Position numbers and translations under genes: made by a program
Notes under the pieces: model-generated
What the model was told of the DNA's origin: nothing
Seen by the model: the letters and a program-made list of their open reading frames with translations, nothing else
Database searches by the model: none
DNA from: Terriglobia bacterium
GTDB lineage: Bacteria; Acidobacteriota; Terriglobia; 20CM-2-55-15
Length of the DNA stretch: 41,636 nt
Reading direction: 5' to 3'
Assembly (NCBI GenBank): GCA_036496425.1
Contig: DASXLG010000241.1
Location: 1 to 41,636 of the forward strand
Shown here: one piece after another, positions 17,310 to 25,729 of the stretch
Layout of the letters: each line of letters begins with the position of its first letter
Numbering within the stretch: the stretch's first letter is position 1

Positions 17310-18689
17310 ATGCATAAAAACGTAAACGCTGCGCGCCTGGCGGTGGCGACAGCCGTCGCATGCGTGTTCATCGTGACGGGAATCGCGCAAGCGCAACTTC
17401 CCGCACAGGTGGAGGCAGAGCTTCGGAAACTTGGACCGGTGGTCGAGCCCGGCTGTACGGCGAAACTCATGCGGCCGCTGTTCGCGACAAAGAACGACTA
17501 CAACACGTATTGGCCGGTCGACGCGGCCACGCCTAACAAAAATGTGAGGCTTTATCCCGGCGTAACGCTGATGCGGGATGTTTCCTACGGTCCCGAGGCA
17601 AAGGACGTGCTTGATGTCTTCGTTCCAGATAAAGGGCCTGCCAATCGTACTGTTTTGATCTATATCCCCGGCGGCGCCGGCAACAAGATCGAGCAGCAGG
17701 CGGTGGAAGGCAATCTCTTCTACGACAACGTCGGGAAGTGGGCGGTCGACAACGGCATGGTCGGCATCACGATTCAGCGTGGCGGAACGGCGGCCGGACA
17801 GAACATCGCTCTTGCCGTCGATTGGGTGAAAGCCAATATCGCGAAATACAAAGGCAATCCCGACAGCATCTTCCTGTGGGCGCACTCGGCCGGCAACGGC
17901 CCGCTTGGCCAATACATCGGACGGCCCGATCTGTACGGGCTGGGCGTGAAGGGCGCAATCTTCATGTCGGGTAATCCTCCGAATCCGAACCCGCCTGCGG
18001 CAGGCGCCGGCGGCGGACGCGGTGCCGGCCGTGGCGCCGGTGGCGGACGTGGCAGCGCGGCGGGAGCCGGCAGCGGCGGACGCGGCGGCGGATTCGCTCT
18101 GGGTGGAAATGCGAACGGTATGATCGGCACCAGCACGTGCACCAACACGGGCGGAGCCGGGAGTTCGGCGGGCGTGATCCGCGGACCGAGCAGTTCCCTT
18201 CCGGATCAAGGCGCCGCGGCGGCCCAACATCGCAAAGACTGGGCGGGAACGTCTCCGTGGCGTTGGGATGGAAATAAATGGGTCTCGACCGGCCAGCAGA
18301 CAACTCCGCCAGCGGCGGCGAACGCGGGCCGTGGCGCCGGGGGCGGCAGGGGCAGCGGCGGCGTGTTTCAAGTTGGCGGCGGCGTCAGTTCACCGGGTTT
18401 ACCTGCATCCTTCACAACCGCGGATGGCATCAAGACGACGCGCGCGGCCCTGGCTTTTGCCTGGGCTGAACTCGATGCCGGTTCGGCCGAAGGACCACCG
18501 ACCGCAGTGAAGAACATTCACGACGAGCTTTGCAAGCTCGAAGGCCCGAAAGCAAAGGACGGCGTCGGCCATTGCCCGACCATGATGTGGTTCAAAGGCG
18601 AGAGTCACATGTCCGAGGTTTTTTCGGTCGGAAGCATCGATAAAACGGTCTCCGGACCCGTCCTCGCATTCATCAAAAAGGAGCAGTAG
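17310..18689 (+). CDS. Secreted alpha/beta hydrolase with Gly/Arg-rich insert
   Basis: This 459-residue protein has a signal peptide ending in GIAQAQ and a good GGAG ribosome site. The fold is carboxylesterase/BD-FAE-like: LDVFVPDKGP, YIPGGAGNK (oxyanion-hole region) and nucleophile-elbow AHSAGNG (Ser near residue 193). A candidate catalytic His lies in KGESHMSEVFSVG near the C-terminus. Between the Ser and His halves is a roughly 140-residue insert of low complexity (GRGAGGGRG-type repeats in two blocks), absent from standard family members. The substrate is unknown. The stop codon lies inside the first bases of the inverted repeat at 18687. Confidence 0.82.
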   Translation: MHKNVNAARLAVATAVACVFIVTGIAQAQLPAQVEAELRKLGPVVEPGCTAKLMRPLFATKNDYNTYWPVDAATPNKNVRLYPGVTLMRDVSYGPEAKDVLDVFVPDKGPANRTVLIYIPGGAGNKIEQQAVEGNLFYDNVGKWAVDNGMVGITIQRGGTAAGQNIALAVDWVKANIAKYKGNPDSIFLWAHSAGNGPLGQYIGRPDLYGLGVKGAIFMSGNPPNPNPPAAGAGGGRGAGRGAGGGRGSAAGAGSGGRGGGFALGGNANGMIGTSTCTNTGGAGSSAGVIRGPSSSLPDQGAAAAQHRKDWAGTSPWRWDGNKWVSTGQQTTPPAAANAGRGAGGGRGSGGVFQVGGGVSSPGLPASFTTADGIKTTRAALAFAWAELDAGSAEGPPTAVKNIHDELCKLEGPKAKDGVGHCPTMMWFKGESHMSEVFSVGSIDKTVSGPVLAFIKKEQ

Positions 18690-18769
18690 CCGCAGATGAC
18701 GCGGATGACGCAGATCGAGCATCACAAGCGTTGATGCCCCATCTGCGTCATCCGCGTCATCTGCGGCTA
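18687..18769. repeat. Perfect 29-bp inverted repeat, GATGACGC family
   Basis: The left arm (18687-18715) and right arm (18741-18769) are exact reverse complements of 29 bases, with a 25-base loop. Each arm begins TAGCCGCA and then has the 9-bp unit GATGACGCR repeated. The hydrolase stop TAG is the first triplet of the left arm. A second copy of this family is at 28142-28224. The stem would be a very stable RNA hairpin between the hydrolase and the downstream operon. Confidence 0.95.
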
Positions 18770-18826
18770 AATAGCCTCTTCTCTGCTGCTTCCCTTCCTG
18801 TTAGTTTTCAGAGACAATTGGTGCCA

Positions 18827-21331
18827 ATGCTCCTCATTGCCATTCTTCTGGCCGCGGCTCAATCCGCGGCGGCGCAGACGGCGCCCCGGGCGATGCTCGA
18901 CACGTACTGCATCACCTGCCACAGCGACAAATTGAAGACGGCAGGCTTATCCCTGGAGTCCATCGACGTCAGTAAACCCAGCGCGAATCCGGAAGTCTGG
19001 GAAAAGGTGATCGGGAAATTGCGTGCCGCCTCGATGCCGCCGCCGGGCAGACCCCGCCCGGATGCCGCGGCCTATCACGCGATGGCCGTCTGGCTGGAGA
19101 ACGAAATCGATCGCGACTGGCTGGCCCACCCCAACCCCGGACGCATCGGAGCAGTCCATCGCCTGAATCGCACGGAATACAACAACGCCATCCGGGATCT
19201 CCTTAAGCTGGATGTCGATGTGAAATCGCAACTGCCCGGAGACGAAACCGCGGACGGCAGTTTCGACAACTTCGCGGATTCCCTGACCATCTCGACCGCG
19301 CACATGGAGCGCTATCTCTCCGTCGCGCGGCAGGTGACGCGCCTGGCAACCGGCCTCCCGCCGACCCTTCCAACCGTCGACCGCTTCGAGATCAAGCTGC
19401 ATGTCCTGCAGGATGACCGCCAGGATGAAGATCTTCCTCTCGGTTCGCGTGGCGGAATGGCGATCCATTACAACTTCCCGGTCGACGGCGAATACTCGAT
19501 CAAAGTCCGCCTCCAGCGGCAGTATCAGGACTACATCAAAGGCATGGGTTGGCCACAGCAGCTCGACCTTCGTCTCGACGGCCGTCTTCTGAAGCGCTTC
19601 ACGGTCGGCGGCGAAGCGAAGGGCCGTGCGGCCGCGGCGAGCTATGAAGGCGATGGCGAGCCCGGCTTCGCCGGCGACGACTCGTGGGAAAAGTACATGC
19701 AGATCGGCGGAGACGCCGGTCTTGACGTCCGCATTCCCGTCGGAGCCGGTCCGCATGTGGTGGGAGTTTCGTTTGTCCGGGAAATGTGGGAACCGGAAGG
19801 CCTGACTCAGCCGATCCAGCGCGGGCGCGTCATCACGAACGATGCGGTCTACATGGACTTCGCGAACGTCGGCGCGGTCCAGATCGGCGGTCCGTATAAT
19901 CCCGCCGGCATCGCCAAGGACACACCGAGCCGGCGCGCCATCTTCGTATGCCGGCCGAAATCCCCTTCCGAAGAAACGGCGTGCGCTACAAAAATTCTTT
20001 CCAAAATGGCGCGCCTCGCCTATCGCAGGCCGGTCAAGCCGGCCGATGTGAGCACGCTTCTCGACTTTTTCAACAGCGGCCGCCGCGAAGCGCAAGCCCG
20101 GCAGGGCGCAGCCTCAAGTCGCGACGCGCAAGCCCGGCAGGGCGCAGCCTCAAGTCGCGACGCGCAAGGTAAAGACGGCGGCAGCTTCGATGCCGGCATC
20201 CAGTTCGCTCTCGAACGGCTGCTCGCCGATCCGGACTTCCTGCTGCGGATTTACCGCGATACCCGGCAAAGCGAAAACATCTACAAACTGAGCGATCTCG
20301 AAGTCGCCTCGCGCCTCTCGTTCTTCCTGTGGAGCAGCATCCCGGACGAGCGCCTGCTCGATCTTGCGGAAAAGAATCAGCTGACGAATCCCGACACGCT
20401 CGAAAAAGAAGCCCGCCGGATGCTGGCCGATCCGCGCGCCACCGACTCTCTCGTCAACAACTTCGCATCGCAATGGCTGAACCTGCGGCGGGTCGAGGAG
20501 TCGGTTGTCGATCCGGAGAAGTATCCGAGCTATGACTTGAGCCTGATTCAGGGTTTTCAGCGCGAAACGGAATTGTTCGTCGGCAGCACCATCAAAGACG
20601 ACCGCAGCGTGCTGGAGTTGCTGAACGCCAATTACACCTTCGTCAACGAACGGCTGGCGCGGCATTACGGAATTCCCGGCGTTTATGGAACACGCTTCCG
20701 CCGCGTGACGCTGCCGGATCTGAATCAGCGCGGCGGTCTGCTTGGACAGGGTTCTCTGCTGGTCACGACGTCGTATCCGGATCGAACGTCGCCCGTGTTG
20801 CGTGGAAAGTTTCTGCTCAACAACATCTTCGGTCTGCCGATTCCGCCGCCACCGCCGGGCGTCGACACCAATCTCACGGAAAACAAGGCCGGAGCAGCGC
20901 CGAAATCCATACGTGAAAGGCTGGCACAGCACCGGACGAGTCCCACCTGCAACAACTGCCATTCGGCGATTGACCCGCTGGGATTCGCGCTCGAAAACTA
21001 CGATGTCATCGGGGGCTGGCGAACGATCGATGAAGCCGGCAAGCCCGTCGATGCGACCGGCACCACGCCGGGCGGGAAAAGCATTCAAGGCCTTCCCGGA
21101 TTGCGTGCTTTGCTTCTGGAAGATCCCGAGCAGTTCCCGCGGACGGTGACGGACAAGTTGATGGCATATGCGCTGGGACGGCGCGTGGAATATTACGATC
21201 GTCCTTCAATCCGCAAGATCGTGCACGATGCGGCGGCTCAGAACTACAAGTGGTCGGCAGTCATTATCGGTATTGTGAAGAGTCCCGCATTTCTAATGCG
21301 GGAAAAGGAACCACAGAAGGGACAAATATGA
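18827..21331 (+). CDS. Planctomycete-type cytochrome (DUF1587/1592/1588/1585)
   Basis: This is an 834-residue exported protein. The start ATG at 18827 gives a signal peptide (MLLIAILLAAAQSAAAQ). Longer frames begin inside the upstream repeat. A c-type haem site CITCH lies near residue 30. Then come DUF1587 (HRLNRTEYNNAIRDLL), a beta-rich region (VDGEYSIKVRLQR), DUF1595 (MARLAYRRPVKPADV), DUF1592 (SDLEVASRLSFFLWSS), DUF1588 (GLLGQGSLLVTTSYPDRTSP) and DUF1585 (KLMAYALGRRVEYYDRPSI). A second haem motif CNNCH precedes DUF1585. Such proteins are thought to be periplasmic redox proteins. It overlaps the DUF1552 gene by four bases, its standard partner. An in-frame 36-bp tandem duplication sits in the DUF1595-DUF1592 linker. 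Confidence 0.92.
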   Translation: MLLIAILLAAAQSAAAQTAPRAMLDTYCITCHSDKLKTAGLSLESIDVSKPSANPEVWEKVIGKLRAASMPPPGRPRPDAAAYHAMAVWLENEIDRDWLAHPNPGRIGAVHRLNRTEYNNAIRDLLKLDVDVKSQLPGDETADGSFDNFADSLTISTAHMERYLSVARQVTRLATGLPPTLPTVDRFEIKLHVLQDDRQDEDLPLGSRGGMAIHYNFPVDGEYSIKVRLQRQYQDYIKGMGWPQQLDLRLDGRLLKRFTVGGEAKGRAAAASYEGDGEPGFAGDDSWEKYMQIGGDAGLDVRIPVGAGPHVVGVSFVREMWEPEGLTQPIQRGRVITNDAVYMDFANVGAVQIGGPYNPAGIAKDTPSRRAIFVCRPKSPSEETACATKILSKMARLAYRRPVKPADVSTLLDFFNSGRREAQARQGAASSRDAQARQGAASSRDAQGKDGGSFDAGIQFALERLLADPDFLLRIYRDTRQSENIYKLSDLEVASRLSFFLWSSIPDERLLDLAEKNQLTNPDTLEKEARRMLADPRATDSLVNNFASQWLNLRRVEESVVDPEKYPSYDLSLIQGFQRETELFVGSTIKDDRSVLELLNANYTFVNERLARHYGIPGVYGTRFRRVTLPDLNQRGGLLGQGSLLVTTSYPDRTSPVLRGKFLLNNIFGLPIPPPPPGVDTNLTENKAGAAPKSIRERLAQHRTSPTCNNCHSAIDPLGFALENYDVIGGWRTIDEAGKPVDATGTTPGGKSIQGLPGLRALLLEDPEQFPRTVTDKLMAYALGRRVEYYDRPSIRKIVHDAAAQNYKWSAVIIGIVKSPAFLMREKEPQKGQI
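20090..20168 (+). repeat. Perfect 36-bp tandem duplication inside the DUF1592-group gene
   Basis: Two identical 36-bp units (20090-20125 and 20126-20161) plus seven bases of a third. They encode AQARQGAASSRD twice in a linker between DUF1595 and DUF1592. Because the unit is a multiple of three, copy-number change keeps the frame. Confidence 0.95.
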
Positions 21332-22653
21332 ACTTCCTTGAATCGAAGTCGTTGTCGCGCCGTACTGTTCTGCGCGGAATGGGCGCCGCGGTTGCACTGC
21401 CCTTCCTGGACGCGATGATTCCCGCAGCAAAGGCTGCGTCGAAGCCGGCGAACCGTTTCCTGACCTTCTATGTGCCGAACGGCATGGCGATGGAATACTG
21501 GTCGCCGAAAGGCGAAGGCAGCACGTTTGAACTCTCGCCGATTCTCGAACCGCTCGCGCCATTCAAGGATCAGATGATCGTGTTGTCCGGAGTGCATGCG
21601 AGCTGGAATTACATTCACGCGGGGGCTTCCGGCTCGTTCCTGACCGGCACGCCGCGCGGCGGAAAGAACGAGATCGAGATCATTGCCGATGTCTCCATCG
21701 ACCAGCTCCTCGCGCGGCATTACAGCAGCGAAACGCAGGTCGGATCGCTGGAACTATCGTTGGACACGCCCGCCAATGCCGGCGCCTGCACAGGCAATCT
21801 GAGCTGCGCGTACACGCACACGATTTCCTGGCGGAATCAGACGCAGCCCCTGCCGATGGAATACAACCCCCGCGCGGTTTTCGAGCGGCTGTTCGGCGAC
21901 AGCGGCAAAACCGATTGGCCCGCGCGTGAAGCGCGTATGATGCAGCACAAAAGCATCCTGGATTCGGTGATGACCAAACTCTCCAGCCTGAAGCAGGAAC
22001 TGGGTCCGCAGGACCAGGCGAAGGTCAGCGAATACACCGACTCGATCCGCGATGTCGAACGCCGCATTCAACGGGCTGAGGAACAACGTGATATTCCATT
22101 GCCCGCTGTCGAGCAGCCCCAAGGTGTGCCGGCGGTGTTCGAAGATCACCTGGCGGTGATGTTGGACCTTCAGCTTCTCGCGTTCCAATCGGATCTGACG
22201 CGCGTGATTTCGTTCATGATCGGAAAGGAACAGAGCGCGAGACCGTATCCTCAGATCGGCGTACCGGAAGCACACCATCCGCTGTCGCACCACGATAATG
22301 TTCCGGAGATCGTCGCGCAGATGTCGAAGATCAACCGCTACCACGCCGAATTGTTTTCGAAGTACCTCGCGAAACTGCGCGCCACACCCGACGGTGATGG
22401 GACCCTGCTCGATCACATGATGATCCTGTACGGCTCGGGCATTTCCAACAGCACGCGCCACGCGCCGGACAATCTGCCGCTCCTTCTGATCGGCGGCGGA
22501 GCCGGCCGGCTGAAAGGCGGCCGGCACATCGTATATAAGGAGAAACCGTCGATGGCCAACCTCCTGGTCACCATCATGGACAAGATGGATGTCCCCGTCG
22601 ATAAAGTCGGCGGCAGCGACGGCAAACTCCAACTCGACGGCGTCGGCATATGA
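21328..22653 (+). CDS. DUF1552 family Tat-exported protein
   Basis: A 441-residue protein beginning MNFLESKSLSRRTVLRGMGA, a twin-arginine signal (SRRTVLRG) followed by a hydrophobic stretch ending around AAKA. The mature part carries DUF1552 features: FLTFYVPNGMAMEYW, LSGVHASWNY, RGGKNE...SIDQLLARHY, SLELSLDTPANAGAC, and at the end GSGISNSTRHAPDNLPLLL. The fold is probably related to sulfatase/alkaline-phosphatase-like DUF1501 proteins. No catalytic role is established that I know of. The gene overlaps the upstream DUF1592-group gene (ATGA at 21328) and the downstream ankyrin gene (ATGA at 22650). Pairing with the cytochrome is a recurring arrangement in Planctomycetes and Acidobacteriota. 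Confidence 0.92.
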   Translation: MNFLESKSLSRRTVLRGMGAAVALPFLDAMIPAAKAASKPANRFLTFYVPNGMAMEYWSPKGEGSTFELSPILEPLAPFKDQMIVLSGVHASWNYIHAGASGSFLTGTPRGGKNEIEIIADVSIDQLLARHYSSETQVGSLELSLDTPANAGACTGNLSCAYTHTISWRNQTQPLPMEYNPRAVFERLFGDSGKTDWPAREARMMQHKSILDSVMTKLSSLKQELGPQDQAKVSEYTDSIRDVERRIQRAEEQRDIPLPAVEQPQGVPAVFEDHLAVMLDLQLLAFQSDLTRVISFMIGKEQSARPYPQIGVPEAHHPLSHHDNVPEIVAQMSKINRYHAELFSKYLAKLRATPDGDGTLLDHMMILYGSGISNSTRHAPDNLPLLLIGGGAGRLKGGRHIVYKEKPSMANLLVTIMDKMDVPVDKVGGSDGKLQLDGVGI

Positions 22654-24062
22654 GAGAAAGAAGATTAGCCACAAAAGGCACAAAAGGGCTCCTGATGTGC
22701 CTTTTGTGGCTAATTCCCTCTTTCGCTGCGGACCTTCGTCCACCCTTGGTAGATGCCGCAAAAAAAGGCGATCGCGAGGCCATCCGCTCTCTCCTGAAAC
22801 AACCCGGAGCCAATGCCAACATCACCGAAGCCGACGGCACAACCGCCCTGCACTGGGCGGCCTACCACGACGATCTCGAAACGGCCGATCTGCTGATTCG
22901 TGCGGGAGCGAAGGCCAATCTCGCCAACGATCTTGGCGCGACGCCGCTTTGGGCAGCCTGTGAAAACGGGAGCGAAGCGATGGTCAAGCGCCTGCTGGCA
23001 GCCGGCGCGAATCCCAATGCGAAGCTGCTCTCGGGCGAAACCCTGTTGATGATTGCTTCCCGGACCGGCAATCCCGCCGTCGTCGAGCAGCTTGCCGCGA
23101 AAGGCGCTGAGGTCAATGCGCGGGCGGCGCGCAACCAGACGGCGCTGATGTGGGCGGTCGCGCAAAAGCATCCGGAAGTGACCAGGGTGCTGCTGGCGCA
23201 TCATGCGGACGTCCACGCGAAATCGGACGCCTGGGATTACGTCATGGCGGTCTCGCCGCACGGTTATCTCGAATACAACAAGGCGATTCCGCATGGCAAC
23301 GACACGCCGCTGCTCTTTGCGGCGCGCGCCGGCGATCTCGAATCCGCGAAAATGCTGGTCGCGGCAGGCGCCGATGTGAATGAAGCCGATGCCTGGGGCA
23401 TCAGTACCACAGTTCTCGCTGCTCACGCCGGGTTCCCCGATGTGGTTGCGTTTCTGCTCGACAAGGGCGCCGACCCGAACGCCGCCAAGGCCGGCTTCAC
23501 GGCCCTGGACGAAGCCATCATGCATCGTGACGAGCAAATGGTCACCGCGCTGCTCGATCACGGCGCGGACGCCAATGCGCCGTTGCGCACGTGGACGCCC
23601 ACACGGCGAACCTCCAAGGATTACAATTACGATCCCGAGCTGGTCGGAGCGGCGCCGTTCTGGCTGGCGGCTCGTTTTACTGAGCCGAATGTCCTGCGCC
23701 TGCTGTTGAAGCATGGCGCCGATCCGCATTTCGTCCATCACGGCGATAAAGTCGTTGAAGGCCGTGGCGGCAATCCATTCGAACACCGCAAAGATGTCAC
23801 TACCCCGCTGATGGCGGCGATGGGGATCGGCGGCGGCGCCGCATGGATCGAGATCGAGCGCGCTCAACGCGAAGCTCTCGCCTTGGAAACTGCCAAACTT
23901 CTGGTAGATTCCGGTGTCGATATCAATGCGGCCAATACCGACGGCAGAACGGCACTTGACGGCGCCCGCACACTGCGGTATCAAAGCGTGATTCAGTATT
24001 TGACGGATAAGGGCGCCAAGGCCGGCACTGGAGCAGGCCGCGGGGCAAGGCAAACCAGATGA
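22650..24062 (+). CDS. Secreted ankyrin-repeat protein
   Basis: A 470-residue protein with about nine ankyrin units (DGTTALHWAAYHDDLETADLL, LGATPLWAACENGSEAMV, NQTALMWAVAQKHPEV and so on), ending in a GAGRGARQTR tail. The ATG overlaps the DUF1552 stop (ATGA), which makes 22650 the natural start. Residues 1-27 then form a signal peptide: basic MRERRLATKGTKG, hydrophobic LLMCLLWLIP and an SFAA cleavage region. These codons coincide with an intergenic-type inverted repeat (22664-22714), so the repeat supplies the signal peptide. A later ATG at 22695 would remove the basic region. The stop overlaps the DUF4159 start. It probably mediates protein binding in the periplasm. Confidence 0.9.
   Translation: MRERRLATKGTKGLLMCLLWLIPSFAADLRPPLVDAAKKGDREAIRSLLKQPGANANITEADGTTALHWAAYHDDLETADLLIRAGAKANLANDLGATPLWAACENGSEAMVKRLLAAGANPNAKLLSGETLLMIASRTGNPAVVEQLAAKGAEVNARAARNQTALMWAVAQKHPEVTRVLLAHHADVHAKSDAWDYVMAVSPHGYLEYNKAIPHGNDTPLLFAARAGDLESAKMLVAAGADVNEADAWGISTTVLAAHAGFPDVVAFLLDKGADPNAAKAGFTALDEAIMHRDEQMVTALLDHGADANAPLRTWTPTRRTSKDYNYDPELVGAAPFWLAARFTEPNVLRLLLKHGADPHFVHHGDKVVEGRGGNPFEHRKDVTTPLMAAMGIGGGAAWIEIERAQREALALETAKLLVDSGVDINAANTDGRTALDGARTLRYQSVIQYLTDKGAKAGTGAGRGARQTR
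22664..22714. repeat. 18-bp perfect inverted repeat, CACAAAAGG family, inside a gene
   Basis: Arms 22664-22681 and 22697-22714 are exact reverse complements (ATTAGCCACAAAAGGCAC and its complement). The left arm contains the 9-bp unit CACAAAAGG twice in tandem. It falls within codons 5-22 of the ankyrin gene. Related copies are at 10068-10119 and 28939-28952. Confidence 0.93.
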
Positions 24063-24892
24063 AGAAAAAGATTTTGATCGTTGCGGTTTTTCTGCTCAGC
24101 GTATCCGCCTTCGCCCAGTTCGGCGGACAACTCGGCGGACGCCGTGGCGGCGGTTTTGGAGAAGGGGCCACGGGCGGACAATGTCTGGTTCCCGGCTACA
24201 GAGGGACCGGCGAAGAAGACCTGCCCACTCCCCGCAAAATGGAGAAGCTCGGTTTTGTATATGCCCGGGTCCGCTATCACCTCCAGCCGTTCTGGCGCGG
24301 CGAAGTCCCCTGGCACCACGACTATCCGGACGGCGACACAATGTTTCCGACATCCCTCGGCCGCCTCACGATGACCGATACGGATTTCAACTCGTTCCAG
24401 ATCGTCGATATCGACAGCAAAGAACTATTCAAGTATCCGTTCGTCTATATGTCAGAGCCCGGTTTTCTCGATTTACTTCCGGCCGACGTCAAAAATCTGC
24501 GGGAATATCTGGATCGAGGCGGCTTCTTATTGATGGACGATTTCCGCGGAAACGAGTTCGACAATTCCCAGTTCGAAAATATGCATGAACAGATCAGGAA
24601 GGTCTTCCCGGACCGTGAGATGGCGCCGGTGCCTCCGACGCATCCGATCTTCCACTCTTTCTATGACATAGAGCCCAATAAAATGCTTCCGCCTTATCGC
24701 ATGTACAACTCCGGCGAACCCCAGTTCCTCGGCATTTCGGATGCAAAAGGTAACCTCCAGGTGATGATCGATTTCAACAACGACATCAGCGAATACTGGC
24801 AGGCTCTGGATACCGGTGCGTGCTCCATTCATGAGGCCGGGGTGGCCGTTGAACTTGGCGTCAATTATGCTGTTTACGCAATGACGCACTAG
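24059..24892 (+). CDS. DUF4159 family secreted protein, copy 1
   Basis: A 277-residue protein with signal peptide MKKKILIVAVFLLSVSAFAQ, then a Gly/Arg-rich stretch (GGQLGGRRGGGFGEG) and a DUF4159 domain. Domain signs are FVYARVRYH, the WHHDYPDGD motif, YPFVYMSEPGF, LREYLDRGGFLLMDDF, HPIFHSFYDI and a C-terminal ELGVNYAVYAMTH. The domain resembles a flavodoxin/GATase-like fold in which the DxxRGG-DDF loop is central. The function is unknown. Its start overlaps the ankyrin stop (ATGA). A paralogue follows 25 bases downstream. It adds a second cysteine (near residue 41) not present in copy 2. Confidence 0.88.
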   Translation: MKKKILIVAVFLLSVSAFAQFGGQLGGRRGGGFGEGATGGQCLVPGYRGTGEEDLPTPRKMEKLGFVYARVRYHLQPFWRGEVPWHHDYPDGDTMFPTSLGRLTMTDTDFNSFQIVDIDSKELFKYPFVYMSEPGFLDLLPADVKNLREYLDRGGFLLMDDFRGNEFDNSQFENMHEQIRKVFPDREMAPVPPTHPIFHSFYDIEPNKMLPPYRMYNSGEPQFLGISDAKGNLQVMIDFNNDISEYWQALDTGACSIHEAGVAVELGVNYAVYAMTH

Positions 24893-24917
24893 AGTTAAGG
24901 TTGGTTGAGTAACTCTT

Positions 24918-25694
24918 TTGAAACGTTTCCTCATTCTGCTTGTTCTGGCTCTACTCTGCGCAGGTCCTGCCAGGTCCGACTGGTACGAACCGGAGCCGGA
25001 ATTTGTCTATGCCCGTCTGCAGTGCACGAACCGCCTGTCTGAAGCTTGGTCAATCTGGCCGAATTACTTTCCGGACAATCCACCCTGGCACCACGACTAT
25101 CCGTTAGCCGATGAGTTTTTCGTCGGGTTGATCCATGAACTTACGGGCGTAAGAGTCTCTTCAAAGTCCTACAAAGTCGTCCGCCTCGACAGCGATGAGA
25201 TCTTCAAGTATCCCTTTATGTATTTGTCCGAACCGGGATTCCTGGACCTGACAGACAAAGAGGTCAAAAACCTCGGGGAATACATCGGGCGGGGCGGGTT
25301 CATCATGGCAGATGATTTTCGTCAGGCAGGCTACGTTTCAAACGTCAATGAACTCGAAGTGTTGCGTCACTACTTGAAGTTGGCGGTCCCCGACCGCGAG
25401 TTGGTGCGGCTCGACATCACTCACCCTATTTTTCACTCGTTTTACGACATCCCTGACCTGAATATGGAGCCTCCTTACGGAAATACGGCGGCGGATCGCG
25501 CCCTGGGCCGTAATTTCTTTCCACAGTTCTGGGGAATGTCCGACGAAAAAGGCAATCTGCAATTGATCGCCAACTACAACAATGACATTGGCGACTTCTG
25601 GAAGTACCTCGACAAAGGCGAGGCGCCTCTTCAGGAAAGCACACGGTCGATCCGGATGGGCATCGACTACGTGATGTACGCCCTGACCCACTGA
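24918..25694 (+). CDS. DUF4159 family secreted protein, copy 2
   Basis: A 258-residue paralogue of the upstream gene with the same blocks in order: FVYARLQCTN, WHHDYPLADEFF, YPFMYLSEPGFLDL, LGEYIGRGGFIMADDFRQ, HPIFHSFYDIPDLN and GIDYVMYALTH. The start is TTG, giving signal peptide MKRFLILLVLALLCAGPARS. It lacks the Gly/Arg-rich segment of copy 1 and differs in the variable middle (NTAADRALGRNFFPQFWGMSD). Tandem duplication followed by divergence suggests the two may form a heteromeric pair, but that is inference. Confidence 0.87.
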   Translation: MKRFLILLVLALLCAGPARSDWYEPEPEFVYARLQCTNRLSEAWSIWPNYFPDNPPWHHDYPLADEFFVGLIHELTGVRVSSKSYKVVRLDSDEIFKYPFMYLSEPGFLDLTDKEVKNLGEYIGRGGFIMADDFRQAGYVSNVNELEVLRHYLKLAVPDRELVRLDITHPIFHSFYDIPDLNMEPPYGNTAADRALGRNFFPQFWGMSDEKGNLQLIANYNNDIGDFWKYLDKGEAPLQESTRSIRMGIDYVMYALTH

Positions 25695-25729
25695 TCCCGC
25701 CCAGAAATTCTGCTAAACTACCGGCTCCC

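Noticed and set aside
18731-18826. N-terminal extension of the cytochrome gene into the inverted repeat
   Set aside because: The added residues are the translation of the repeat arm and hide a normal signal peptide that begins at 18827.
22710-24053. 447-codon minus-strand frame opposite the ankyrin gene
   Set aside because: Shadow of regular ankyrin repeats, no recognisable domain and no start signals.
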